Notes: generated by a model from the sequence alone, not told the origin. DNA of 64,000 bases from Spinacia oleracea (GCF_020520425.1 NC_079487.1:131896385-131960384); one strand, 5' to 3'; shown: positions 11,639-23,570, counted from the stretch's first letter. Program-made: numbers and translations.

Positions 11639-11993
11639 AGTCACCCTCTTCCTTTCTTTCTTTTCCCACCGACGAATTTCACATGATTATGCTTCGTTCT
11701 TAATTCTTCACTCCAAACCAACTCAAACTTAACTACCACACTCTCTCGCTCTTTCTCTATCCTATCTGGTGAGCAGATCTCTTCGTCTAAATATAACTTC
11801 CCACCTTAAACTTCAATCTTAAGCAATACCCGTCTTCTAACCTCCCACCAAATTTCAATTTACATTCTCTGCAATCAAATTCAGTAAACCCAGTAACAGT
11901 TTTCCATTGCTCGAGCTAATTCTGCAACTGGGTATGTTTAATTCCGCGAAAGGTCGTTGAATTTCTGTGAAAAATTGATATAAAAAAGCACCG

Positions 11994-12408
11994 ATGAAAG
12001 AACTGGGTAGAGAGGGTGTTTCTTCAGATGATGAGGAAGGGGATCGCCGGAATTTGATCCCTCAAAACGACGCCGTCAAACCCACCTCAAATTCTCACTC
12101 CTTTTCCCCTTTTCACATTGACGACACCGGTTTCGTGTCTTCGATACGGCGGCGTTTTAAGATGAACAAGAAAAGGTACCTTTTGGTGATCTCAATTATT
12201 TTGTTAGTTGTATTTCTTTATTTTTCATTAGGTTTTCATAATTCAAGTGTTTGGGATGTTAAATTGATTAAGTCCCCTTCTGATCGAATGAGGGAATCGG
12301 AATTAAGGGCTTTGTATCTTTTGAAAGAGCAGCAATTAGGTTTAATTTCTTTGTTGAATCGTACATTGGGAACTGGATTGAATCATAGTTCAAGTATTCA
12401 TGGTAATG

Positions 12409-12444
<36 letters not shown>

Positions 12445-15400
12445 TTTCTGGGTATTTGAATTTGAGTGAAATGCCTGTTGAGAATTCTGTTTTTGAGGAC
12501 TTGAAATCTAGAATTTTTGATGGGATTATGTTGAATAAGGAAATCCAAAAGGTGTTGTTGTCAACACACAAAAATGGGAATGTTTCCGAATTGGGTGTTG
12601 GAAATGATGATTTGGTCGAGGGAGGTGTTAATATTTGTGGGAAGGTGGATCAGAAGTTATCTCAGAGGAAAACTATTGAGTGGAATCCAAGGTCGGATAA
12701 GTACTTGTTTGCTATTTGTTTGTCTGGGCAGATGTCGAACCATTTGATTTGCCTGGAGAAGCATATGTTCTTTGCAGCGCTTTTGGACCGGATTTTGGTT
12801 ATTCCGAGCCATAAGGTGGATTACGAGTTTAACCGGGTGTTGGATATTGAGCATATAAATAAGTGTGTTGGGAAGAAGGCTGTTGTCACGTTTGAAGAGT
12901 TTTTGGAGGCGAAAAAGAAGGATTTACGTATTGATAGGTTCATTTGCTACTTCTCGCAGCCTGCAAAGTGTTATATTGATGAAGACCATGTGAAGAAGTT
13001 GAAATCTTTGGGGTTATCTGTTCCTAAGCTTGAGTCACCATGGGAGGAAGATGTAAAGAACCCAAAGAAAAGAACAGTCGAGGATGTCAAAACCAAGTTT
13101 AGTTCTGATGAAGGGGTTATTGCAATTGGAGATGTGTTCTTTTCTGATGTGGAAAAGGACTGGGTGATGCAGCCAGGAGGTCCGATTGCTCACAAATGCA
13201 GAACTTTGATTGAACCCAGCCGACTCATAATGATCACTGCCCAACGCTTTGTCCAAACCTTTCTAGGGAAGGACTTTGTGGCCCTTCATTTCCGGAGGCA
13301 TGGCTGGTTAAAGTTTTGGTATGTTTTTTGTACCCTTTACTTCTTTTACGTCATTTTCATCAATATACAGAACACGAGGGTTATTTTTTGTTACTTGCAG
13401 AGTTATATGCCTGGTTGTTAATTACTGTATGACTAAATGTAAGTGGTTACATCTTTTATTATTGTCACTAAATCTTGTTGGATTTTCCTTCTAAATGTCT
13501 TGTTGGATTTGGATTGGTTTGGTAGGTATACCCAACACCCCTCCCTCCCTCCTCCCCGCGTAAAACAACACACACTTTTGAACTTGTGAATTGGAATGTT
13601 GACTGTATTCCACTGTGAGTCACAAGGTTAGCTTAAGAAAATTTAAGTAACAAACTCATTCCTGTATGGGATGTTCCCTTTTCTAGAACCAAAACCAAGG
13701 CAACTCCTTACTTGGATACTTGAATTAGATTGATTCTTCTTGCTGTTGTTTGTTTCCGCTATGCCAGACTGATGGTCTCCCCTGGTTTTCCTTCCACTAC
13801 AGGAGATTTTCTTATTACACTATTACAGTATATTGCAAATCTTTGATTCAGAGACAACAACTGCTTTAACTTGGTCGAATACTAGATGTAACAGAAATTT
13901 ATGTTGTGAAAGTTATTTGTTTCATGTTGTTTTTAATCATGGAACATAAAGAAACGCTAAAAGTAAAATCCTTAAGAAACTGTTGCGGTCTTAATTTGTT
14001 GGTTTTTACTTCTTTGGGCATGCTTGGATATGGGGTAAAGACTTAAATAACGAGACAAGTAGTTGGTGGATATGCGATTTTTGAGGGAGTAGCAAAGGAA
14101 GGGGGATGAATTAGGAATCATATGAGGTAATAATTGCCCACCACACAAGGCACCCATAGAGTGATGTACTACCCCGAAAATGCCCCTTTGCCCCTCCTCC
14201 TGCTTCAATTGCTATTACTTCCACCCAAGTTCCTTTCCCTTATTTACCCCTTATGTTTTACTACATTCCAAGCATGCCCTAAGTAGCACTTGAAGGCAAG
14301 TTGATTTTCTTAAATGTCATCTAGAAGAAAGAAAAAGTACTCGGATTTTGAATTGATGCCTGAATTCATTGATGTCCACAGAATCTGGCATTAGTTTTAT
14401 TTTTTTTTGGGTGTAGAGAGAGCCACAAAGGGCAAGGCAGCAAATAATGTAGACGGGATTCGATCCCAGGTCTTGGGTACCACCCCCTCAAGACTTTACC
14501 AACTAAGCTAGTTGACATTAGTTGTGCATGCAATACACTCAGTTATCTTGTTTCAACTGGCATGTGATTTACATTTGCAACATAATCAAGTTTATTCTCT
14601 CTACTAGTTGACAATGGTCTAGTACGTCTGGTTGTATCCAATTTCCTAACATATAAAGACGGTTTTGGAATCAGAAAGCCTCTAATATTATGATCACTTG
14701 CGTTTGTAGTAATGCGAAGAATCCAAGTTGCTTTTTTTCTATTCCTCAAGCTGCAAGCTGCGTTGCACGGGTGGTAGCAAGGGCCAATACACCGGTCATA
14801 TATCTATCCACAGATGCAGCTGATAGTGAAACAGGATTGCTTCAGTCTCTTGTTGTTATTGATGGTAAGACTGTACCTCTTGTTCAGCGGCCAGCTCGGA
14901 ATGGAGCTGAAAAATGGGATGCTCTGCTGTATAGACATGGTCTTGCAGATGATTCCCAGGTGAGTTATGTTTACCATTAATGTCTATACCATTAGTTAAG
15001 ATCTTTTTGTCTTCTTGAATTAAACCAGCTTTAAGGGCTAAAAACAATCATTAAGTTCTCTGGTTTTAAGTGGTGGTTACCAAATTTACTCTATCATCAT
15101 CTGCTTGAGACTGCTTCTCTCTTACTTGCAAATTAACAGAGTTCAATACCGAGAATGGGGAGAAAATGAATAATTATGAAAATAAAATGTTTTTCTTAGT
15201 TAAGAATCTGCAAAATTTGAGAAATCACAACTTGTTCTGTTAGACTGTTACAATGCAATGATATTTTCACTTTCCAATTGGGTAAATATCTACTTCATAC
15301 TACGTATATGTTAAGAAAATATTGCTGTGTGTGAATTTACAAAATTCTGCCAGAAGTGAATATCTATATCTTAGGAAAAATGATGGTTTACGTGAATTTT

Positions 15401-15627
15401 CAAATTTCTGCCTCGAGTTAATCTTATTTTGCATGATTTGGACAATGAAGGTGGAAGCCATGCTGGATAAAACAATATGTGCGATGTCAAGCGTGTTCAT
15501 TGGAACCTCGGGATCTACTTTCACTGAAGATATACTGCGGCTAAGAAAGGGCTGGGGGACATTATCAGTTTGTGACGAGTACATTTGCCAAGGTGAAGCT
15601 CCGAATTTCATAGCAGAGGATGAATGA
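11994..15627 (+). CDS. O-fucosyltransferase family protein (Golgi type II)
   Basis: Three exons, 11994-13318, 14710-14959 and 15451-15627, joined at GT-AG sites, give 583 residues. The N-terminal tail is followed by one membrane anchor (residues 62-81) and then a lumenal GDP-fucose O-fucosyltransferase fold. The exon 1/2 junction restores ...HFRRHGWLKF-CNAK, the conserved nucleotide-binding region with the HFRRHG motif. Exon 2 carries VIYLSTDAADSETGLL and exon 3 FIGTSGSTFTEDILRLR, both typical of plant members (PF10250). The family modifies cell-wall glycans or secreted proteins in the Golgi; the acceptor here is unknown. Residues about 138-150 are a polyasparagine run from an AAT microsatellite (12414-12443), an insertion in a non-catalytic linker. 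Intron 1 (1.4 kb) contains a SINE and is partly duplicated at 37 kb. Confidence 0.93.
13400..14375 (+). repeat. Intron segment with a second copy at 37.3 kb
   Basis: Intron-1 sequence of the O-fucosyltransferase gene is collinear with 37315-38147. Shared blocks include 'gagttatatgcc', 'cactgtgagtca', 'gatggtctcccctg', 'gagattttcttatt', 'gggcatgctt' and 'gaaagaaaaagta'. Similarity is clear but diverged, with many indels. The flanking exons are not present at the second site. Confidence 0.8.
14397..14515 (-). mobile_element. tRNA-derived SINE in intron 1
   Basis: Read on the minus strand, it has an A-box-like TAGCTTAGTTGG and a B-box-like GGATCGAATCCC, and ends in an A run (plus-strand T run near 14399-14408). 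The 8-bp direct repeats 'cattagtt' (14389-14396 and 14516-14523) flank it as target duplications. It is about 119 bp. A strongly diverged relative lies at 42139-42233. Confidence 0.8.
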
Positions 15628-16228
15628 ATTTGGAACCAGTTTGCTTAGGAGTTATTAGTTAGTACGATTAGGATGTTGGTTTTGTGAAGGCATTTAATTG
15701 CAAGTGGTATATGATAAAATAGTGTCATCTGTAAAAAAATAACACATTGAGATTTTCTTCCTAGGATTATTTTTTTTAAATCATTCCCCTGAAATCAGTA
15801 TTACTCCCTCTGATTCTTTTAGTTATGTTCATTTAATTTTTTTTTTGTTACCATTATTTTGTAATAGAAGTTGTAAGTTTTGACAAGGTATTGAAATACT
15901 TGTATAATTTTACAAGTTTGAGCCGATCTCGAACCAATTTAGCCAATTTTTTTTACAGAAGAATATCCCTGTCATTCCTTCAGAGTTTTCCACAAATTTA
16001 GAATCATAGTTTATATATAGTAGAGTTGGCAAACGTTTATATATCGATAAGAGTTCATATCCATGTCCAGATTATCCACACTCAAGGCCAAACATGAATT
16101 ACAAAATATACTCTAAATCGAAGAAATTATAAATTTGCACTGAAACCTTGTCAAATTGGATTATACAATAGTATAAATCTATGATAAAATCATCATTTTT
16201 TTAAAAAAACCAGAGGTGTGTTATGTAC
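15628..16228. other. Convergent 3' intergenic gap
   Basis: About 600 bp between two genes that converge: the plus-strand O-fucosyltransferase and the minus-strand nuclease. AT-rich with T runs; presumably both 3' untranslated regions and poly-A sites. No gene seen. Confidence 0.6.
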
Positions 16229-17194
16229 TTATGTAAAGAATTCAATATGACCTGCAATCTCCTTGCACAACAATTTGGCTTCATCTGCTAACCTAATGCT
16301 CTTGCTTATCACAAGACCAGTTTGTTTATGAACAGGTGCTGGCTTATAATAGTTAGCTGCTTCTTCCCCACCAACTAATAAAGCTTCTCTAGCAGGAATT
16401 ACATTTTCCCACCAAAACTCGCGCAATATTCCATGTATGAGCTCCCAATATCCTCGTTCTCTGCATACTCTAAATATCGTGCTCCCATTAGGAGTCCAAC
16501 AATAGAGATCCACCCATTCTCGGTCCATTATCTCCATTTGACCCTGTATTTGGGGCATGTAGTAGAATGGCATTTTTGACCATGGCAACGCCAATTCAGG
16601 CTTCCCTTTATTATATGGACATTTCACTTCAAGTATTCCTGCCTCATGAGTGCAACTTAGAAGACCATCTGGAGATGCACCCATCCAATCAAATCTTTGC
16701 TCGGCATGAATTGCAAATCCCATGAAACCGACATCACGTCCAGTAATGCTTTTATACCTCTCTATAGCTAGTGTTTCATTGAGAACACCCCATTCCATGG
16801 CCCGCTTTGCAGAAGCTTCCAGAATTCTGGAATCGGAAGCAAAAACCTTCTCACTCCAGAGTTCAGCTCGGCGTGTCCCCTTCCAGAACCCTAAAGCCGT
16901 ACTGAAGGTGCTTGTAGTGAGCTTGTCCTTGCGTAGCGCAAACCATTCTTCAGACCGTTGTGTTGTATCAGATGGGGAGTTATTGATGATGAAAGGACTA
17001 GAAGTTGCAACAACCAATGGACTACAAGTAGAAAAGCTTCTAAACAGTTCAAAAACAATACTTCTATTTGAGGGCAGCGGAGTAGCAGCAGCAATGTGTG
17101 GGATGCTGCAGTATCTTGATAAGTAGGCATTGTTCATTGCTGGAAATCTCAGGCTAACAGTAGCAATTGCCCTGAAATTAAATTGACATACCAT
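16229..17194 (-). CDS. YqaJ/lambda-exonuclease-fold nuclease (PD-(D/E)XK)
   Basis: Single coding exon, 321 residues. The N-terminal ~75 residues are rich in Ser, Arg, Ala and Pro with few acids, consistent with a mitochondrial or plastid transit peptide. The rest matches the YqaJ viral-recombinase-like nuclease domain. It has S..WF.LRKDKLT at the start, EWG.LNE (134-140), SPDG with D176, LEVKCP with E189 and K191 as the PD-(D/E)XK core, and MPQIQGQM (213-220) as the family glutamine motif. All expected catalytic residues are present. In lambda exonuclease this fold degrades duplex DNA 5' to 3' for recombination; the plant homologues, annotated as type II restriction-endonuclease-like, are poorly characterised, and organelle DNA repair is an inference. 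Upstream sequence to ~18.7 kb suggests a 5' untranslated exon and intron. Confidence 0.88.
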   Translation of the reverse strand: MVCQFNFRAIATVSLRFPAMNNAYLSRYCSIPHIAAATPLPSNRSIVFELFRSFSTCSPLVVATSSPFIINNSPSDTTQRSEEWFALRKDKLTTSTFSTALGFWKGTRRAELWSEKVFASDSRILEASAKRAMEWGVLNETLAIERYKSITGRDVGFMGFAIHAEQRFDWMGASPDGLLSCTHEAGILEVKCPYNKGKPELALPWSKMPFYYMPQIQGQMEIMDREWVDLYCWTPNGSTIFRVCRERGYWELIHGILREFWWENVIPAREALLVGGEEAANYYKPAPVHKQTGLVISKSIRLADEAKLLCKEIAGHIEFFT

Positions 17195-18740
17195 TTTGAT
17201 GGTTTAGTTCTACTTCAAAGGTAACATGAAAAGGAGTATTGATGTATGAACATTGGTTCTGACCTCGAACCTCAGGCTCTCCACCTATAATTCAAAAATA
17301 AATTGAAAATGTTAGAGCAAAGTCCATAAACTCTCAGACATGGGTAAGGACACTTTGACACTTAATTTTGGGTTAATATCATGAAACTTTTACACAAAAA
17401 TACCAAGTTGAAGACTTGGACACATACCTTATCTAGTAACGAGACCAATAACATAGGTTTTAGAGTCAGAAAATATACATGTACCTTTGAAAGCAAAGTT
17501 ACTTAAGACAATAAGTTCAGTGTACAACACTTAGCGAGTGTTCATACATACGAATGCGCTGAGATCATCCATGATTCACAAGGGTCCAAATGAAATCTCC
17601 CAACATTGGTTTTTTTAGATATGAGAAATAGTTATGTTCAAGGATAGTCTATAAGGCTGCAGGACCTCAAATACCGGTCGGTCCGGTCATATACTTTCCC
17701 TAATTATATGACATCCTCAAACCCCCATTATTACATAGCAACAAATCTTTGTTCCTCATTACTTCCATACATACACAATCAAAAGCAATTTCCCTTTTGC
17801 CTGTGAAAATCCTAACACCAATTACATTTCCATACGCAGGCGGATATGAACTATCAAATCTAGTGAATTATAACACCATGGAGTCTAAATTACTTCATCT
17901 TCTCGTTGAACAATGAAATTTTAACTTCTAATATAGAAATTCATTCACTCTTCTGTTCTATCTTGTCCTAAAATGAATATCCCTTTAATAGACTCCAGGC
18001 TTGTCCCTGGGCCAAGGAAGGAGGGGGGCCCGCCCAGGGAGAAACAGACCATTTTCATAGTTTTCCAATCCTAATTTAACAAAAGCCTGCGAAATTAGGC
18101 TGAATGGTGGAAGTGGTTCAATGGTAATGAGGCCTTGTTTACCAAATACACCATCTTCTCATTAACAAAACAACCACACCATCCCCATTTCCTCAGTTCA
18201 AGCTGCAGAATTAAAATTTTAAGAAAAACCCAAATTCTTATTCAAATCAAACTCATTATACAGTATATAAGAATTGATTCAATCAAACCAAACTTAATCA
18301 TGCCCTTAAATATTGTTCTTTCTACTCTGTTGCCTCCTTAAAAAAATCAAATCAACCCCCAAAACATAGAATTTCATCAAAAACAATTTGAATAAAGGAT
18401 AATGTGATTTTCAACTACAATTATGAACTGGGTATAGAGTAATTAGACACAAACAACACCAAACATATAATAGCAACAATAGCAAAAGAAAAATCATAAA
18501 AAAAATAGAAAAGGGAAGCAAATATCTAAGGAAATGAAGCTATACACTGTCGTCAAATAGCAGCGGCGGAGAAGAAGAGGTCGGAAGATGCGCCGGCGAC
18601 TAGGGGTGGCGATGCAACTACAAGATGGTGGTTTTGTTAAGAGGAATTTATGAGGAGGAGGAAAAGGCAATCAAAACGAGGAAGAAGATGAAGAGCAGCT
18701 GCTAGTTGGTGTTTGGAAAGAGAGAGAGAAAATTCAATTG
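17195..18740 (-). other. Probable 5' UTR intron and promoter of the nuclease gene
   Basis: No coding frame. A GA-rich purine stretch at about 18540-18720 would be a CT-rich 5' leader on the minus strand, common in plant first exons, so a leader intron may span most of this interval. A GC-rich hairpin (TCCCTGGGC and GCCCAGGGA arms) lies at about 18004-18043. Confidence 0.4.
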
Positions 18741-20000
18741 AAAATATTTTCTTTATGAAGTTAAAGGTTAACCGCAAAATATCGTTTATGCATCAGGACG
18801 TACAATACTTATCACTTATTATGCATCTTATTTTCAAATAAATACATAGTTTAAATTAAAGAATATACGAAGTATTGTTTATATCCAAAAAACATACAGC
18901 AAATGAATTTAATAGTTCAAATCTAAATAATATATCGTTCAAATATTCTACTTGTACTTGTGCATTGAAATTATTCTCTATGTTCATTAGATGTTCAATG
19001 AGTGTTAATTAGGGTGCACAATGAGCAATGTGCACCCAGATGTATAATCCAAATTACGATTAGGCAAGCTATTCCAGACGTCTTAAATGATAAGGTGCTG
19101 AAATTTTAAGTCACTTTACATGATTAGAACATGTCAAGCACCTTAAATAGCATATAAGGTCTTGAAATTGACTTAAATTGAGATGTTACTTTGAGTAATG
19201 TTTCAATTTAAGATCATTAAATTTTCATGTAACTCCCTATATACCAATTATTTATTTTACTTTTTTTTTTAACTAATTAGCTTAATTTGTCAACTATCTT
19301 TATCAAGGGCAATAGTCAACTACCTTAATCTAAACACTTCACTGCATATTTCTTAGGTACTCACTCAACTCATACTCCTTAATCTAATAATCTTGCTCCT
19401 AAGTACGAAGTATATTTAGAGCTGGGTACATGTACCAAATGTCTTTTTTGTACTAACTTTATCGGTTTTATTTATTTACGATTTAATACAACCGATCAAT
19501 AAGATAAAAACCGATTTTGAGTACACCTAATTATAAACATAGTTGGGAATAAGATAAAAGTTCTCATATACGTTTGCATTTCATTTTTTATTCAAATGAA
19601 ATGTAGAACATGTACTGTGTATAGTATCGAGTATCCAATTTTAATTTTCAACTCTTATTATTGAAAAAGATTCTCATATACGTTTGCATTTCCTTTTTTA
19701 TTCAAATGAAATGTAGAACATGTACTGTGCATAGTATCGAGTTTCAAGTATCCAATTTTTCAACTCTTTTTGTTGAAAAGGAAAAATACATTGAAATTAG
19801 AATAGAATTCTGTCATTATTATATTTAATTTATCTAAGGTAATAAAACGCAGAACATATACTACATAAGGGTATTTAATTTTCAGATATAGGATTTGATC
19901 CGATCGATCTGAATTTTTTGGATCGGATTCCAAAAAATCCGAAATCGATCTGAATTCAAAAAAAAAATAAAAAATTAAGGTGCTAGAACACCATCGGAGC
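18741..20000. other. Intergenic AT-rich DNA
   Basis: No gene seen. It contains a ~110-bp tandem duplication (19561-19780) and a stretch near 19880-19960 of repeated 'ccgatcgatctgaat' and 'ggatcggattcc' phrases, reminiscent of the GC-biased interior of hAT-like repeats. Confidence 0.6.
19561..19780. repeat. Tandem duplication, period ~110 bp
   Basis: Two copies starting 'ttctcatatacgtttgcatt' at 19561 and 19671 share about 100 bp with a few substitutions and a short insertion in the second copy. Confidence 0.9.
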
Positions 20001-20019
20001 CAAATTTAAATATCCAGCC

Positions 20020-20052
20020 ACACTGCGCGCAACGCGCGCGGCCATCCACTAG
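20020..20052 (+). mobile_element. Helitron 3' terminus (plus orientation)
   Basis: A GC hairpin (GCGCG-CAA-CGCGC, about 20025-20039) is followed by 'gccatccactag' and then T. The hairpin about 10 nt before CTAG with a following T is the canonical Helitron 3' end. I could not place its 5' end upstream. Confidence 0.6.
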
Positions 20053-20287
20053 TATGATAGAAAATCAACATGTCCAAAATATAACAAACATTAAATTGTA
20101 GCTAGTTGAGATGGTAGGAAGTGAAACTTATAATCCATGAGGTTTGATGTTCGATCCTTGCTTACATGATTTTTTGGTTGTCAATAACATGTCATGATGC
20201 TTACTAGTGGTGACGTAGCGTAATAAGGAAGGGGCGTACGTGACACATATACGTTTTCATAAACGCCTTTTAATATATTAGTAGAGA
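20053..20287 (-). mobile_element. Helitron 5' part (minus orientation), truncated
   Basis: Read on the minus strand from 20287 it begins TCTCTACTAATATATTAAAA, preceded by A, the usual plant Helitron 5' end. Its first ~200 bp are similar to the start of the element at 21454-22171, including a 'gttcgatcc'-like box. It stops at the neighbouring Helitron end at 20052, so its own 3' end is missing. Confidence 0.65.
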
Positions 20288-21011
20288 TATATCATCATTA
20301 TGTTAGTAGTACTTTTTATTTTCATCAGAGTCTATCTTTTAAGCTAATTTATTATGTACCTACATTATCTTAATGAATAATGACCATGATAGTTTATCAC
20401 CCAAACGTTAGGTTTTGTTGATCTCCATTTAATCTTTTTTGTTGTAATTTTGTTTTTGCTTTCTACGTTTCGTAACGTTCTTTACGCTTACTATTTGCAT
20501 GGATTCCAATGCAATATTTAACTACTTATATATCCAATTCCGTATGTGAAATAAAATATAAAAAATTGGTATCAAAATACACAACGAGACCAATCTAACG
20601 AGATCTTAGATAACGTTTTGATGCATATAACAGTGATGTTTTTCGGTTAAAATTTTCATACTTTGGACACATATTCTAAGGTATAAAAACCGTTAAGAAA
20701 CGGAGTTAGTATAACTTATTTGGCTTCAAGATTACCCCTCATGACAAGGTAAAGTAATGCTAATAAATTAAGGAGTATTCCGTATTAATTATATATTCAT
20801 CGGTTATTTTATTATACTTTATTTCGATTGCAAAGTTTATAAGACTAATTAGCAATTTTTCTAAAAGTATTTGTTAGAAAAATAAAATATGGTCATATGC
20901 TACGATCTTCACCTATAATGATAATATGTTCATATTATATAGAGTTTTTATCCACGTCCTGTATGCACTTTTGTTCTCAATTGAGCTCTTCGGAGCCAAT
21001 TTAAGTATTAA

Positions 21012-21389
21012 CTAGCTCTTGAGCCCATTCTAAGAACGGGCAATTAGTTGTTGTTTACGTGTTTTAAAATTCTAACTTTTTTAGGGTTTGTGTTCTTAGG
21101 GGGAATATATGATTAGATAGAGAGGAAATTTGAAGGTTGAAATAATATATAAAAATTAAATTAAATGGTGAATTAATATTGAGTGTTAAAGAAGTAGATG
21201 AAGTGTAAAAAATTGAATAAATATTATTAAATGATAAATTGATGTTGAATAGTGGAAGATGCATTAAAATTGTAAATTATAACAAACAAAAAAATAAACA
21301 ATTGAAAGAAAAAAAAAATGAGTGAAAGAAGAGGATGCCACATGTCATCTTAACATATATGGTGTTGCTTTTTATAGACTAGGTATAGA
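21012..21389 (-). mobile_element. Small non-autonomous Helitron (complete ends)
   Basis: On the minus strand it starts TCTATACC at 21389 after an A. It ends with hairpin GCCCGTTCTTAGAATGGGC, seven bases, then CTAG at 21015-21012 followed by T. It is 378 bp without coding capacity and inserted at an A|T site as Helitrons do. Confidence 0.75.
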
Positions 21390-21453
21390 TGTGATCCTTG
21401 TAGTGTGTTTGTAGTTTTAGGTTTATAATTGTAGGAATTAGCATATTTATCAA

Positions 21454-22171
21454 TTTATACTAGCTAATATATTAAAAGGCGTTGTGAAAAATGTCTACGT
21501 GCCCCTTATTACTCTTCCCATTGCGCCACATCATTCACTCATCAAATGGTATGCCATGGACAACAAAAAATTAATACAATGAGATTCGAACTCCAAACCT
21601 CAAGTATGGATGATAACTCTCATTACCATCTTAACCAACCACCAATTGTAGTTTGTTTATTCATATTAATTTATAAACTCTGAATGATAACTCCCATTAC
21701 CATCTTAACGACCCACCAATTGTGGTTTATCTATCCACATTAGTTTATAAATAATGTTAACATTAAGTTAAAATAACTAAATTTTTATATGACTTTTTAT
21801 TTTCTATGGACTATTTTGGAAAAAAAAAACTATAATTAAAGAACTAGGACAAGATGAAGAAATATGATGTCATAAGTCTCATAAACATCAACTATAGAAA
21901 TATCTTGCATGGTTTCATATATCTGATTTGGTGTTTATTAATTTGAAGCACTTAGTTCTACTAGAAAACAAATTATACAAATTGTAAGATGATCTAATTG
22001 TAAAATTATTTGGCGTGACAAATGACGTAGTGTTCTGCGTAGTTGACGAATTTAATGAATGTTTTTCACTCTACGGTGTACATGTATTTTGTCAAATGTT
22101 GAGCTCAAGAGAAATCTAAAATTTGAACTATTCAATGTAGTAATCGGGGCATTGCCCGGACCACACACTAG
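21454..22171 (+). mobile_element. Non-autonomous Helitron (718 bp)
   Basis: The start 'tttatactagctaatatatt' (a decayed TC end) follows A453. The end is hairpin GGGC-ATT-GCCC (about 22147-22157) followed by CTAG at 22168-22171 and T. Internally an ~80-bp segment ('taccatcttaac.accaccaattgt') is tandemly duplicated near 21620-21750. There is no Rep/helicase frame. Confidence 0.8.
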
Positions 22172-23570
22172 TTTGGGTGCATTTCCTGCTCATTTCAATC
22201 ACTACAAGAGATGATTTACTTTTGAGGGCACGAATATTGAGTTAGATTTTCGTCCACTCTTTTGAAGCAAAGCGAATATTGAAAGAAGTAGAAAATCGAT
22301 TCTCGTCCACTCTTTTGTTCATAACTCAAGGTCTACAAATATAAATGTAGTGATTTCAATTGGGTTGAATTCTAGACTTCAAGAGCTTTTCAACGAGTGG
22401 TCATTTGCCTAATTTAGATGAATAACGAATGAGTTATGGCGTTTGTAGATAGAAGATTTGTGCAGTTTTTCACCGAAACCCCACCGGGTTCCGAAATCCG
22501 ATACCACCGGTTTCGGTGTTTTTCCAACCAAATTTTTTTCTAAGTGTGGAATTAGTGTATGCATTCGTAACCGACCAGTTTTTGTAATTCGGTGCCACCG
22601 GTTTTAAATACGAAGAAGTCTATTGCAGCTCATTGCGCTGAAAACCGACCAGTTTTCGGACCCGATCGATTTTCGATGCTCTTCCCTTTTTAGTCGGTTT
22701 CCTCCGTATGTTCCAGGTGGGGCCTATATATATTAAAATTAGTTTTTTTAGTCAAAGGATCTTTTAATTCCATATTAGTTTTCTAGCATTAAAAAGTTTC
22801 GTAGTTTTTGGTACCTATTTTCGCACTAGACTTTTGTAGATTACTTTCGTTAATTCAATTTAAGTTTCAACCTTTGTTCTTCAATTCGGTATTATTCTAA
22901 TCCTTATTTAATTTTCTTAAATTCAGTTATGCGTTCAAACCACATTTGCTTTGTTTAATTTTAATATGAGTGAGTAGTTTAATTTCTAGGGTTTTGGGGA
23001 TCCATGAATGCGTGATTGGAATTGGATTGGATTTAATTCTTGATCTTCACTTATAATTTCTATAGCTTATTTTAATTATTCATCAATTATGTTGGGCCGA
23101 ACTATTTTGATTGAGTATGATGAATCTTAGATTATACGTCAATAAGTATAAATATGATGTTCATGATTTGTGGCTATTAGATAGGAGTTATTTCTAGTAA
23201 ATTACGAGAGCCTGCTAGTTGCTTTTCTTAAGAAATTCATAAGATTCGGGAGATGCATGGTTTCCTAGTTATGATTGTTAATTGTTTATTATTGTCCGTC
23301 GTCCTATCCTAGTCTGCATTTGTGGTGGACCGTTTCCCTAGATTCCTTTAATATTGATATTTTTTTATTTAATTATTGTCGTAGTTTAATCATATAAACC
23401 AACCCTTGTTATATGTTATTGATAGTCTAGACCTGTTAATTAGTAATAGGAAGAACACTGTTTCCCTGTGGATTCGATCATGACTTCCCTTGCTATTCAG
23501 TTAGTGGATTTAAGTATATCTTTGATTAGGTGGTACACTTTAGCCTATCAAATGACGCTCTTAATTCATA
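22172..23570 (+). mobile_element. Fossil LTR-retrotransposon LTR/leader remnant
   Basis: The right part contains 'ttccctgtggattcgatc' and then, about 90 bp on, 'tatcaaatgacgc'. This resembles the LTR end and primer-binding region of plant Ty3/gypsy elements of the Tat/Athila type. No gag or pol frames are present nearby. It is a broken, internally deleted fossil; the age is not measurable because a second LTR is not seen. Confidence 0.4.

Noticed and set aside
22172-23570. An intact LTR retrotransposon
   Set aside because: Only an LTR/leader-like remnant is visible. No gag-pol frames and no second LTR were recognised within the neighbouring sequence.
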